Shown here piece after piece: positions 7,291 through 17,110 of a DNA stretch of 64,000 nucleotides (position 1 is its first letter; every line of letters begins with the position of its first letter). Origin of the DNA: Sphingomonadales bacterium (lineage in GTDB: Bacteria > Pseudomonadota > Alphaproteobacteria > Sphingomonadales > Sphingomonadaceae). A model generated the notes under the pieces. It was not told where the DNA came from, made no database searches, and worked only from the letters and a program-made list of their open reading frames with translations. A program made the translations under genes and the position numbers. The stretch spans positions 1 to 64,000 of the forward strand of contig JANYGX010000019.1 in assembly GCA_025362295.1 (NCBI GenBank), in the 5' to 3' direction.

Positions 7291-8718
7291 TTACTTGCCG
7301 ACAAATGCGCCGATAATATCGAGGCGATGATCAGGGGTTTTGCCAATGATGCGAAAAGCGCCGCCAACTTCCTGTGCCGTCGGCCCGAAGAAGCCACCTT
7401 CGATGCTGCTGGCAGCGACTATGACATTATTGCCGCCGTAGGTGGCTATATTATTCGGGTTTGCATTTGTTGTGTTGAAACTCCCGCTGAAGGCACTACT
7501 TAGGGCATCAAATGCAGCACTTGGTGAACGCGCGATTGAGCCATTGCCGACAGCGTGGAATGCTGTGCCTAGAGCAACAAGTGTTTTAGGGCTTTGGATC
7601 GGATCAAGATATGTATATTGACCTTGTGTGCCACTTCCATTTACGCCTACCAATCCAACTTTACCGTCAAGTGTCAATTGAAACGTGTTAGATGAAAAAT
7701 TGACTGTTGTTGTCGCTGTGCCTTTTAAATACTGGAAATCACTAATTGAAGCGCCAACACTTGCCGTTGTACCGTCTGTAATAAAAGCAAACATATCGCC
7801 TGTGAAACTGCCACTGCCAGATTTTGGCACTGCGCTATTCGGCGAATTGAGGCCATAGACAAAAGCGTGGCGATCAAGCTTGTTTTCATAAGCTGTAATC
7901 AGATCATGTGTTGTTGTGTATCGTCCATTCGCGTCAGCTATTGTTGATGATTCGGCAACACTTCGGTTGATGGTAACTTGATTATTGATGTAACCATTCC
8001 AGGTGACATAGCGTGTGCCATTCGGGTTGCTTTTGGGGTCAGGATCAGCAAAGAATAAGGTTGGTGTGTTATAAACTTCATTGGCTGGTAAGCCATCAAC
8101 ACTGCCCGATACTGTGCCGTTTCCTGCCTGATAATATTTTATTGGATCAAGTGTGCGGTCTGCACCCGGCGCTGTGACAAGATCAGGCACGGCGGGGTCA
8201 TTGGCTGCCGCCAAAATTGTACGGTGAATGGGATCCTGAAATTTAGGATTATCTGTGATGCCAGCCGTTGCAATGATCAGTGCGTAGGTGGAATCTCGCG
8301 GATCATACGTAATCTTGAGATTGGCGCTGCTGCCGACAGGTTGCTCAGCCTGGTAAAATTGTCCTGCCACAGTTGGAACCGTAAAGCTGACGGGGTTTGG
8401 AGACACTGAAGGATCCAGTTTTGGGATATCCGCCGTTGCGCCTTGTATTAAAGCTGAAATTGTTCTTTTTGTTGTCGTCAACTTGTCATCAAAGTGCTGC
8501 GATGCCGAGAACGTGTTGTAGGTTTGCGCGGCTGTTTGCTGGGCAATTGGCAATAACACCGTGCCCGATGTGGTTGGCGTTGGATTGGTCGAAACTGTTC
8601 CGTTGCCGGTTGCTGCTGTGCTGGTTGTGAGAATGGATCCCTCGTTTGATCCGCCACCGGAACAAGCGCCCAGCAAGCCTGCACATGCGAGTGACAAAAT
8701 AAGTTTAGAACTGATCAT
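7291..8718 (-). CDS. TbpB-like surface lipoprotein (transferrin-binding-protein-like)
   Basis: A 475-residue predicted lipoprotein. The ATG at 8718 is preceded by GAGGAAG, and the signal peptide ends in the lipobox LLGAC with Cys19 as the lipidated residue. A Ser/Thr/Gly-rich linker (about 20-60) follows, then beta-rich sequence. The C-terminal GGFFGPTAQEVGGAFRI segment is the barrel signature shared by TbpB, factor-H-binding and related Slam-exported lipoproteins. The Slam-like gene lies directly downstream on the same strand, so the two probably form an export pair. The ligand (heme, an iron carrier or another protein) cannot be deduced; a free-living host makes transferrin itself unlikely. 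Confidence 0.8.
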   Translation of the reverse strand: MISSKLILSLACAGLLGACSGGGSNEGSILTTSTAATGNGTVSTNPTPTTSGTVLLPIAQQTAAQTYNTFSASQHFDDKLTTTKRTISALIQGATADIPKLDPSVSPNPVSFTVPTVAGQFYQAEQPVGSSANLKITYDPRDSTYALIIATAGITDNPKFQDPIHRTILAAANDPAVPDLVTAPGADRTLDPIKYYQAGNGTVSGSVDGLPANEVYNTPTLFFADPDPKSNPNGTRYVTWNGYINNQVTINRSVAESSTIADANGRYTTTHDLITAYENKLDRHAFVYGLNSPNSAVPKSGSGSFTGDMFAFITDGTTASVGASISDFQYLKGTATTTVNFSSNTFQLTLDGKVGLVGVNGSGTQGQYTYLDPIQSPKTLVALGTAFHAVGNGSIARSPSAAFDALSSAFSGSFNTTNANPNNIATYGGNNVIVAASSIEGGFFGPTAQEVGGAFRIIGKTPDHRLDIIGAFVGK

Positions 8719-8831
8719 GATCTTCCTCAAACCTTTGATTGATGAAGCCAACATAGCTCTAGGGTATTAATATCCGGTTATGCGGCGAGCATAGTTTTGT
8801 CATAAAACTGTAGAAATAACTTGGCGATTGA

Positions 8832-9968
<1,137 letters not shown>

Positions 9969-9993
9969 TCGCCTGTTTTAGAAAGCGTCTTCC

Positions 9994-10887
9994 ATGGCAC
10001 TGTTGCCGACATCAGGGTCGAAACGATCACGGGACCGGTGGTGGTGGCTGGCTGGTCGATTTGGTTTGGTGGCATTAGCATTTTTGGGCATTGGTTTACT
10101 TATTCTCAACAAAACCATGCCTGCAAGCATTGGCAGGGTACGCGGTCACGCGCTTGATACAGTTGCGCCTGCACTCGATTGGTTGAGTGCACCAGTGCGC
10201 GGGCTTAGTGCGATCATGGACTGGGGCAACAGCTATCTGAACGCCCGATCAAAAGCACAAAGACTGTCTGCTGAAGTGGCACGCTTGCATTTGCTCAATG
10301 AAACCAACCAAAGCCTTAACCGTGAAAACATCCGATTGAAAGCTTTGCTGCACGTAGCGGAACCGGCTGTGCAAATTGTTGGTACAGTGCGTGTGGTTGG
10401 CGCCACATCAGGCTCCATGCTGCAAAGTGCGCTTATCACAGCTGGCTACAAAAATAATATTGTCCAGGGTCAGCCTGTGCGCGATTCAGATGGTCTTATT
10501 GGTCAGGTTATCGAAGTGGGGGCCATTTCAGCGCGCGTGCTGCTGGTGACAGATACAAACAGTCGGGTACCCGTGCGCATTGTCCGCACTGGCATGCCCG
10601 CGATGATCAGCGGATCGAACAACGGACTGTTGAAGCTTTTGTATGTCGATCCTGATGTTCCCGCCGTTGAAGGTGATCTTGTGGTTACATCGGGCCAAGG
10701 TGGATTGTTTCCGCCCAACGTTCCTGTGGCCGTGGTGACCAATGTAAAAACGCAAGAACCTGTGGCGCGTCCGGCCGCACGATTGAGCGGGCTTGATTAT
10801 GCCCTGGTGCTGAAACCTTATGTCGAAGCGCTTCCGCCACCTGTACCAACATCTGTGCCACTGCCAAAGCTCGCACCCGCACCATGA
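9994..10887 (+). CDS. mreC: rod-shape-determining protein MreC
   Basis: A 297-residue bitopic inner-membrane protein with one transmembrane helix at about residues 23-45, a coiled coil (about 85-115, with NETNQSLNRENIRLKALL) and the periplasmic double beta-barrel containing SALITAGYKNNI and DSDGLIGQV. It ends in a proline-rich tail. MreC links the MreB filament to PBP2 and activates it. It starts 25 bases after mreB and its stop overlaps the mreD start (ATGA), so the three genes are coupled. Confidence 0.95.
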   Translation: MALLPTSGSKRSRDRWWWLAGRFGLVALAFLGIGLLILNKTMPASIGRVRGHALDTVAPALDWLSAPVRGLSAIMDWGNSYLNARSKAQRLSAEVARLHLLNETNQSLNRENIRLKALLHVAEPAVQIVGTVRVVGATSGSMLQSALITAGYKNNIVQGQPVRDSDGLIGQVIEVGAISARVLLVTDTNSRVPVRIVRTGMPAMISGSNNGLLKLLYVDPDVPAVEGDLVVTSGQGGLFPPNVPVAVVTNVKTQEPVARPAARLSGLDYALVLKPYVEALPPPVPTSVPLPKLAPAP

Positions 10888-11423
10888 GTGAACCGTGGAA
10901 CCAGCTGAGTAGCGAGGAAAAGTTTGCATTTGTCGGCCGCTTCTGGCGGTATTTGGCCCCGACATTTTTTATTAGCCTGTCGCTCGGATTGATGCTGCTG
11001 CCGGTGTGGATTCCTGTGCCAATTATGCCGCAACTGGGGCTGCTCGGTGTGCTCTACTGGAGCACATACAGCTTCAACCTTATGCCACCAGGCGCTGCTT
11101 TTGCCATTGGCCTCTTGCAGGATTTGTGGCTCGGCCAGCCGCTTGGCCTCAATGCCAGCCTGCTGGCATTATTTGCCTGGGTGCTGGGAGGCCAGTTCAA
11201 CGTTTATGCCTCGCGGCCGTTTCACTTCGGCTGGCTGTTTGCTGTGCCGTTTGTGACCTTGTACGAATTGTTCACCTGGGGATTGTCGCACCTGCTGGGC
11301 CAGACCTGCGATCTGCATCAAATGCTGTGGCAGCTGGTATCGACGCTGCTGGCATATCCCTTTGCAGTCTGGTTTCATGCAAAAATCCAGCGTGTGGTCA
11401 CCGATCCGCTGATCTATTTGTAA
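10884..11423 (+). CDS. mreD: rod-shape-determining protein MreD
   Basis: A 179-residue highly hydrophobic protein with about five membrane-spanning segments, starting in a four-base ATGA overlap with mreC. MreD is a poorly conserved integral membrane partner of MreC in the elongasome. The segment FAIGLLQDLWLGQPLGLNA is typical of the family. A 141-bp AT-rich gap separates it from mrdA, so that gene may have its own promoter. Confidence 0.9.
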   Translation: MSEPWNQLSSEEKFAFVGRFWRYLAPTFFISLSLGLMLLPVWIPVPIMPQLGLLGVLYWSTYSFNLMPPGAAFAIGLLQDLWLGQPLGLNASLLALFAWVLGGQFNVYASRPFHFGWLFAVPFVTLYELFTWGLSHLLGQTCDLHQMLWQLVSTLLAYPFAVWFHAKIQRVVTDPLIYL

Positions 11424-11564
11424 AACGTAAATATAATTGAAAAATAAACCATATTTGTGCTATTGATTTAAAGATTGTTTGGGATACCGTTAAAAATGAT
11501 TTACCCGCCCTTAAGTTTCAAATTGAATCTATTTTAGTTCAGTTAGGCCACAAAACTTTTACCC

Positions 11565-13418
11565 ATGGAAAGTGAAGCTGAACGTAATCGTGTTTTTACC
11601 CGTCGCGCTCTTATGCTCGGCGCCGGCCAGCTTGGCGTTGGCGTCGCGCTGGTTAGCCGCATGGCCTGGTTGTCTATCTTTCAATCATCAAAATACAAAA
11701 CCCAGGCTGAAGAAAACCGCATTTCGCTGCGCCTGATTGCGCCGCGCCGGGGACTAATTCTGGATCGTTTTGGTGTGCCCTTGGCACTCAACAAACCGGA
11801 CTTTAGGTTGGCCCTGATTCCCGAGCAGGTGCAGGACATTGATAAAACCCTGAATGCTGTACGCCAGTTTGTGTCCCTCAACGATGATGACATTGCCCGC
11901 ATTCACAAAGATATCGCCCGGGTGCCGCATTATATCCCGGTGGAAATAGCCCATCATGTGGATTGGCAGGCGTTTTCAGCGTTGAATGTGCGGTTACCCG
12001 AGCTTGCTGGTGTTATGCCCGTGCAAGGCTTTACACGGTCCTACCCCGATGGCGTGGCTGTGGCGCATTTGCTAGGCTATGTTGGCGCGCCAACCGAAAC
12101 CCAACTGGAAAATTCAAAGGAACCTCTCATTCACATGCCAGGCTTCAAGGTCGGCAAAGAGGGGTTGGAAATTGTGGCTGACCAGAAGCTGCGCGGCACG
12201 GCAGGCGCGCTGCGGGTCGAAGTCAACGCCCGCGGGCGAATTATCCGCGATCTCGATACAGCCCCCGGCCAGCAAGGTGAAAGCCTGGTTCTCACCATCG
12301 ACCGTGAGCTGCAACTGTTCACCTCGCAGCGTCTGAAAGATCAATCAGCCTCTGCCATTCTGATGAGTGTGGACACTGGTGAAATTCTGGCCCTGGCTTC
12401 AGTGCCAGGGTATGATCCGAATAATTTTTCTGAAGGCATTAGCAAAACAGTGTGGGAGGCACTGGCGACTGACCCCCGCCACCCGTTGCTCAACAAACCT
12501 ATTCGCGGCATGTTTCCGCCGGGCTCCACCTTCAAGCCGATCACATCCATGGCGGTGCTGTCATCAGGCATAAGCCCGTCAGCTCGTGTGTCATGCTCCG
12601 GCACCTACCGGTTGGGCAGTGCGCAATTTCACTGCTGGAAGCGCCGTGGCCATGGCTCGGTCGATATGCACTCGGGTCTGGCGCAAAGTTGTGATTGTTA
12701 TTTCTACACCATGGGCCGCGCCGCTGGCGCCGATGCGATTGCCAGCATGGCGCGCAAATTTGGCCTTGGCGAAAAATTCGATATTCCAGCACCCTGGCCA
12801 AAAGCTGGTCTGGTGCCCGACCCTGCCTGGAAGCTCAAGCGCTACAAGCAATCGTGGCAGGTGGGAGAAACCCTGAACTATGCGATTGGTCAGGGTTATC
12901 TTTTGGCAACACCATTGCAGCTTGCTGTTATGGCCGCGCGCATTGCCAGTGGCCGTGCCGTGGTGCCCAAACTGTTCAGAGGCACAGCCGAGCCTGAAGT
13001 CGCCCCCCTGCTTGAAGTGCCAGCTGAGCATCTGGCTATCGTGCGGCAAGCCATGAGCGACGTGGTGAACGGCAGCCGGGGCACCGCCAAGGGCTCAAAA
13101 TTCAATATACAGGGCATGACCATGGCCGGCAAAACCGGATCAGCCCAGGTACGGCGCATCACCATGGCCGAAAGGCGCAGCGGCGTGCGCAAAGATGAAA
13201 GCCTGCCATGGGAACAGCGCGACCACGCTCTGTTTATTGCCTTCGCGCCTGCCGAAGCCCCGCGCTATGCCATGGCTATTGTGGTTGAGCACGGCAGCCA
13301 CGGTGCGTCTGCAGCGGCACCCGTGGCGCGAGATGTGCTGGAACTGGCGCTGAAACGCGACCCGCTGGCACGCCGAAGCTTGTTGATGGGCCAACCGGAC
13401 ATCAAGGCAGGGGGCTAG
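11565..13418 (+). CDS. mrdA: penicillin-binding protein 2 (peptidoglycan D,D-transpeptidase)
   Basis: A 617-residue class B penicillin-binding protein that cross-links lateral-wall peptidoglycan. It has an N-terminal membrane anchor (about residues 17-38), a pedestal dimerisation domain, and the transpeptidase domain. Active-site motifs are Ser321-x-x-Lys324 in PPGSTFKP, SCD in AQSCDCYFY (the SxD variant used by PBP2), and Lys523-Thr-Gly in AGKTGSAQ. Length is normal. It follows mreBCD. In many genomes rodA comes next; here the following gene is on the other strand and overlaps the last 17 bases of mrdA, so RodA must be encoded elsewhere. Confidence 0.96.
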   Translation: MESEAERNRVFTRRALMLGAGQLGVGVALVSRMAWLSIFQSSKYKTQAEENRISLRLIAPRRGLILDRFGVPLALNKPDFRLALIPEQVQDIDKTLNAVRQFVSLNDDDIARIHKDIARVPHYIPVEIAHHVDWQAFSALNVRLPELAGVMPVQGFTRSYPDGVAVAHLLGYVGAPTETQLENSKEPLIHMPGFKVGKEGLEIVADQKLRGTAGALRVEVNARGRIIRDLDTAPGQQGESLVLTIDRELQLFTSQRLKDQSASAILMSVDTGEILALASVPGYDPNNFSEGISKTVWEALATDPRHPLLNKPIRGMFPPGSTFKPITSMAVLSSGISPSARVSCSGTYRLGSAQFHCWKRRGHGSVDMHSGLAQSCDCYFYTMGRAAGADAIASMARKFGLGEKFDIPAPWPKAGLVPDPAWKLKRYKQSWQVGETLNYAIGQGYLLATPLQLAVMAARIASGRAVVPKLFRGTAEPEVAPLLEVPAEHLAIVRQAMSDVVNGSRGTAKGSKFNIQGMTMAGKTGSAQVRRITMAERRSGVRKDESLPWEQRDHALFIAFAPAEAPRYAMAIVVEHGSHGASAAAPVARDVLELALKRDPLARRSLLMGQPDIKAGG

Positions 13419-13830
13419 CTTTTTTGTTGAGTGCTGCGTGGATTTGCTCAGTGAGATCGGTATTGACCGTGATCAGCTTGTGGATGTCGTTGCTGATGTC
13501 GAGTAGCGCCTCGGCATCCTTGTATGTTTGGTAGGCTTGCTTGTCGGACGCCTTAGCGGCCACTTTCTGGCCAACCATAATGATAGACAGCAAAACTAGC
13601 TGCAAAAAAGTTTGGGCGATCCAGGCAACCAATGCGGCTTTGCCGGCCTTTATCGCATCAGGTAAGCTGATTAACGCAAGAATTGTAAATGCATAAGCGC
13701 ACCACATGGTCGAGACACCGTTTGTGATTTTAACCGCTAGCCAGCCATTAAAACCGTTGTGTTCCCTGACAGTGGTATGAACGCCATGGTGTTTGCGATC
13801 TTCAATATGCGGATGTGGGGTATGTTTCAT
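13402..13830 (-). CDS. small membrane protein, iron-permease/DUF1003-like
   Basis: A 142-residue protein with a His-rich N-terminus, two transmembrane helices (about residues 40-62 and 70-95) and a cytoplasmic helical tail containing ALLDISNDIHKL. The segment NGVSTMWCAYAFTILALISL and the later FLQLVLLSIIMVGQ resemble small two-helix membrane proteins related to the low-affinity iron permease and DUF1003 families. The frame is open to 13983, but ATG 13830 preceded by GAAAGAG gives a plausible start. It converges on mrdA with a 17-base overlap. Function is unknown; I do not claim iron transport. Confidence 0.65.
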   Translation of the reverse strand: MKHTPHPHIEDRKHHGVHTTVREHNGFNGWLAVKITNGVSTMWCAYAFTILALISLPDAIKAGKAALVAWIAQTFLQLVLLSIIMVGQKVAAKASDKQAYQTYKDAEALLDISNDIHKLITVNTDLTEQIHAALNKKASPLP

Positions 13831-14177
13831 GACAAGGGCTCTTTCCCGGGTGCTTGCAGTTATCTGACACAGTGGCTTTAAAAAATCTTGGCAATAATGC
13901 GCCCTTGGCGGCGGTTCCAACCGTTGGGACGACACAAGCAGGTGATGCCTTTGCCGCACGTGTGCATCTTGATTGGTAGGCACCTATATTCAAACGGCAT
14001 ATCGTTTAATTCCAAACAGTTAATATTGTTTAATATATAATATAAAAGGCGTTTAGATTAAGTGAATTATCATATTTTATAAAGCAAAATCCTGATTGGC
14101 AAGTTCGCCCTAAAGGGTTAACACTCTTTGCATGATGTCCTGATTTTAAGGCAACATCTTATGAAAAGGAACTTATT
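13831..14177. other. 347-bp intergenic region before the M13 peptidase
   Basis: No gene is supported. The stretch 14017-14090 is very AT-rich (repeated TTTAATAT/TATAAT-like words) and probably contains the promoter of the M13 peptidase gene. A short palindrome CCCTAAAGGG lies at about 14109-14118. AAAAGGAAC just before 14178 is the ribosome-binding site of the peptidase. Confidence 0.5.
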
Positions 14178-16220
14178 GTGATTAAATCTATACTCCTTGC
14201 ATCGGCCAGCATAGGCCTGTTTTCAGCTTCAGTGTTGGCAGCGCCAAAACCGGAATTCGGAACTTTTGGTTTCGATGCGGCTGGCATGGATAAAACAGTT
14301 AAACCTGGCGATAGTTTTTATGAATACGCCAGTGGCACATGGGCAAAAAATACGCCCATACCAAGTGACAAACCGGCATATGGCATGTTCAATCACTTGG
14401 CTGACTTATCGGAAGCGCGCACACGCGAAATTATTGAAGCTGCCAGCACCGCCAAATCTGCAGATGGCACTGAGGCTCAGAAAGTTGGCGATTATTATGC
14501 CAGCTTTATGGATGAAGCGACGATAGAAGCGAAGGGACTTAAACCCCTGCAAGGCGAGATGGAGACGATTGCTGCCATTAAAAATCGTACAGATCTGATG
14601 CGCACGTTTGCGCTGATGAACATGCATGGTGCAAGCGTGCCCTTCAGCGTCGGCATCAATCAGGATGATAAGCAGCCAGACCGTTATATTGTCAATCTGG
14701 GCCAGGGCGGCCTTGGTCTGCCTGACCGTGATATGTACGATCTTGGTAACACGCAATTCAATAAATTGCGGCAGAGCTACAAAAGTTTGCTTGTCAAATT
14801 TTTCATGTTGGCAAAGCTTCAAAACGCTGAAGCGCGCGCGGCTGCTGTTTATGCACTTGAAGAAAAAATAGCCGCTGCACACTGGACACAGATTGAACAA
14901 CGTGACCCTGTAAAAATGTATAACAAGATGTCGCCTGCGGACATTGTAAAGTTGGCACCAGGCCCGAATTGGTCTGCGTATTTCGCATCTGCTGGCATGG
15001 CTAAAGAAACCGAGTTTAACGTCAACCAAACCACAGCAATTGCAAAAATAGCCTTGCTGGTTGAAAAAGAACCGCTGACGGTGTGGCGTGATTATCTGAT
15101 TGCGTCATCGCTGAATGATGCCGGAGCGTTGCTGCCCAAGGCTTTCGTTGATGCACGGTTTGAGGTTTACGGGAAGGCGCTGGCTGGCACGCCGCAAATC
15201 AGAGCGCGCTGGAAGCGCGGTGTGGCTTCAACGGAAGGGGCACTGGGCGAGGCTGTCGGCAAGCTTTACGTGCAGAAATACTTCACACCTGCAACAAAAG
15301 CGCGGGCCGATGCGCTGGTAAAAAATCTATTGGTATCAATGGGAAACCGGCTAGACGGCCTAATATGGATGTCACCGGAAACAAAAGCCAAGGCCAAAAT
15401 AAAACTGGCAACATACATGCCAAAAATTGGCTATCCAAGCCAGTGGCGGGATTATGGCAACCTTCACATAAAGGCAGGCGACGCACTGGGCAATTCGACG
15501 CGAGCCGCTGTGTTTGAGTACAACCGCAACCTTGCCAAACTTGGCAAACCGGTAGACCGCACAGAGTGGGCCATGACCCCACAAACTGTGAACGCTTATT
15601 ATAATCCCTTGATGAACGAGATCGTATTTCCGGCCGCTATCTTGCAGGCTCCCTTCTTTGATCCAAACGCTGACGATGCCATAAATTATGGTGGCATCGG
15701 CGTGGTGATTGGTCACGAGATCAGCCACGGCTTTGATGATCAAGGCAGCCAATATGATTCAACCGGTGCCTTAAAAAACTGGTGGACGGAAGCTGATGCG
15801 AAAAAGTTCAAGGAGGCCACGACCAAACTTGTTGCACAGTATGATGCCTATTGCCCGTTTGAAGGCCCTACCCCACCCAAACAATGCGTGAAAGGTGAGT
15901 TAACGCTTGGTGAAAACATTGCTGATCTTGCTGGCCTTACCATCGCGCAAGAAGCCTATAAATTATCGCTGGGGACCAAAAAGCCGAAAACATTAGGCGG
16001 TTTGACCGGTGACCAACGCTTCTTCCTTGGCTTTGCTCAGGTGTGGCGCCAGAACATGCGGCCTGAATTAAGGCAAAGCCTGCTGGTGTCTGATCCGCAT
16101 AGTCCGCCGCTCTACCGGACAACGGAGGTCCGCAATATCGATTCATGGTATGATGCTTTTGGTGCTAAACCGGGGGAAAAATTATATCTGGAGCCGAACG
16201 CCCGCATTCACATCTGGTAG
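14178..16220 (+). CDS. M13 family (neprilysin/PepO-like) zinc metallopeptidase
   Basis: A 680-residue secreted zinc endopeptidase. The GTG start is preceded by AAAAGGAAC and followed by a signal peptide cleaved near SVLAA-PKPEF. The N-terminal M13 domain (FYEYASGTWAKNTPIPSDKP) is followed by the catalytic domain with His513-Glu514-x-x-His517 in IGHEISHGFDDQG, the third zinc ligand in GENIADLAGL, and the substrate-binding NAYYNPLMNEIVFPAAIL. Length is standard (about 670-700). It probably cleaves short peptides in the periplasm or outside the cell. M28 and M2 metallopeptidases and a peptide importer are encoded in the same window. Confidence 0.95.
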   Translation: MIKSILLASASIGLFSASVLAAPKPEFGTFGFDAAGMDKTVKPGDSFYEYASGTWAKNTPIPSDKPAYGMFNHLADLSEARTREIIEAASTAKSADGTEAQKVGDYYASFMDEATIEAKGLKPLQGEMETIAAIKNRTDLMRTFALMNMHGASVPFSVGINQDDKQPDRYIVNLGQGGLGLPDRDMYDLGNTQFNKLRQSYKSLLVKFFMLAKLQNAEARAAAVYALEEKIAAAHWTQIEQRDPVKMYNKMSPADIVKLAPGPNWSAYFASAGMAKETEFNVNQTTAIAKIALLVEKEPLTVWRDYLIASSLNDAGALLPKAFVDARFEVYGKALAGTPQIRARWKRGVASTEGALGEAVGKLYVQKYFTPATKARADALVKNLLVSMGNRLDGLIWMSPETKAKAKIKLATYMPKIGYPSQWRDYGNLHIKAGDALGNSTRAAVFEYNRNLAKLGKPVDRTEWAMTPQTVNAYYNPLMNEIVFPAAILQAPFFDPNADDAINYGGIGVVIGHEISHGFDDQGSQYDSTGALKNWWTEADAKKFKEATTKLVAQYDAYCPFEGPTPPKQCVKGELTLGENIADLAGLTIAQEAYKLSLGTKKPKTLGGLTGDQRFFLGFAQVWRQNMRPELRQSLLVSDPHSPPLYRTTEVRNIDSWYDAFGAKPGEKLYLEPNARIHIW

Positions 16221-16244
16221 TTGCATTTTAACGCTTTAGCTACT

Positions 16245-16278
16245 TTCCCTGAAGTATACAGATGTATTGTTCAGGGAA
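16245..16278 (+). promoter_or_regulatory. hairpin covering the flbT ribosome-binding site
   Basis: The arms TTCCCTGAA (16245-16253) and TTCAGGGAA (16270-16278) are a perfect nine-base inverted repeat; inside, ATAC and GTAT form a further short stem with a four-base AGAT loop. The AGGGAA of the right arm is the best Shine-Dalgarno candidate for flbT (ATG at 16288), so the folded mRNA would hide it. No T-tract follows, arguing against a plain terminator of the upstream peptidase gene. Confidence 0.6.
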
Positions 16279-16287
16279 GCCGAACCT

Positions 16288-16749
16288 ATGGCGCTTAAAA
16301 TTTCGTTAAAACCCGGCGAGCGCTTTGTCGTCAATGGTGCCGTTATCACCAATGGCGACAGGCGCTCAACGTTTATTATCCAGAATAAAGTGTCGATCCT
16401 GCGCGAGCGCGACATTATGACTGCCGAAGAGGTGACGACCCCTGCCCGCCGCGTTTATTTCCCCATTATGCTGAGTTATCTGGAGCCAGCCAAAGCCAGC
16501 GATTATGCCGGTGAATTCATGCTGCGCATGAGTGAGTTGATGGGGGCACTGATGAACCCGCAGGTCAAGCACGCTTGCGCCCAGATTTCAATTGATATGA
16601 TGAACCGGGATTATTATCGGGCGCTGGCTGGCTGCCGCAAAATTATCGACTATGAACACATTGCTCTCAACAGTTTAAATAACACAGGAGACGGCCATGG
16701 GCCTGGAAGCGTACCGGCGCGTGCAGAAAACAGCGGAATCGCCGCGTGA
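16288..16749 (+). CDS. flbT: flagellar biosynthesis repressor FlbT
   Basis: A 153-residue protein starting MALKISLKPGERFVVNGAV, the typical FlbT N-terminus, followed by the INPKVSIL-like strand (here IQNKVSILRERDIM) and the helical C-terminal part. In Caulobacter, FlbT represses flagellin translation by acting on the flagellin mRNA leader. The open frame extends upstream to a TTG at 16267, but ATG 16288 is the family start. Its last 53 bases overlap flaF in another frame. No flagellin gene is nearby, which is unusual because flbT and flaF commonly sit beside fliC/flj genes. Confidence 0.93.
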   Translation: MALKISLKPGERFVVNGAVITNGDRRSTFIIQNKVSILRERDIMTAEEVTTPARRVYFPIMLSYLEPAKASDYAGEFMLRMSELMGALMNPQVKHACAQISIDMMNRDYYRALAGCRKIIDYEHIALNSLNNTGDGHGPGSVPARAENSGIAA

Positions 16750-17056
16750 AACGGAATACAGGTTATTTGCACAAGTCACCGGCGCCCTGATCACAGCCAA
16801 AGACAAAGGATTGAAAGGTGCTGAATTGATCGACTCCCTCGATTGGAACCGGCGCTTGTGGTCAACCTTGGCATCCGATTGTGCATCGCCTGACAATGCG
16901 TTGCCACGCGAACTCCGCGCCCAGATTGTCTCGCTCAGCCTTTGGGTTTCCCGCTACGCCTCCGACGTGGCGCGTGGTATCGGCGATCTTGATGACCTGA
17001 TTGATGTTAACCGCGCGATTATGGATGGTCTGTCCGTAAGGCCGCAAGCCGCTTGA
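16697..17056 (+). CDS. flaF: flagellar biosynthesis regulator FlaF
   Basis: A 119-residue helical protein of the alphaproteobacterial FlaF family, which acts opposite to FlbT as a positive, chaperone-like regulator of flagellin production. The start AYRRVQKTAESPRETEYRLF, the LDWNRRLWSTLASDC core and QIVSLSLWVSRYASDV are characteristic. The ATG has a good AGGAGA ribosome-binding site that lies inside the flbT coding region, so the genes overlap by 53 bases. The product implies that the organism makes flagella, though no other flagellar gene is in this window. Confidence 0.93.
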   Translation: MGLEAYRRVQKTAESPRETEYRLFAQVTGALITAKDKGLKGAELIDSLDWNRRLWSTLASDCASPDNALPRELRAQIVSLSLWVSRYASDVARGIGDLDDLIDVNRAIMDGLSVRPQAA

Positions 17057-17110
17057 CCTCCATCATTCGGCGGGGCAAGTAATAAACCATAAACCTTTAA
17101 GGATATGGTT

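Noticed and set aside
8793-8809. AGTTTT..AAAACT inverted repeat upstream of the TbpB-like gene as an iron-regulator (Fur) box
   Set aside because: It does not match the Fur consensus and is too short to claim as an operator.
13831-13983. Upstream extension of the small membrane protein to 193 residues
   Set aside because: The added residues are low-complexity and have no ribosome-binding site; ATG 13830 has a good one.
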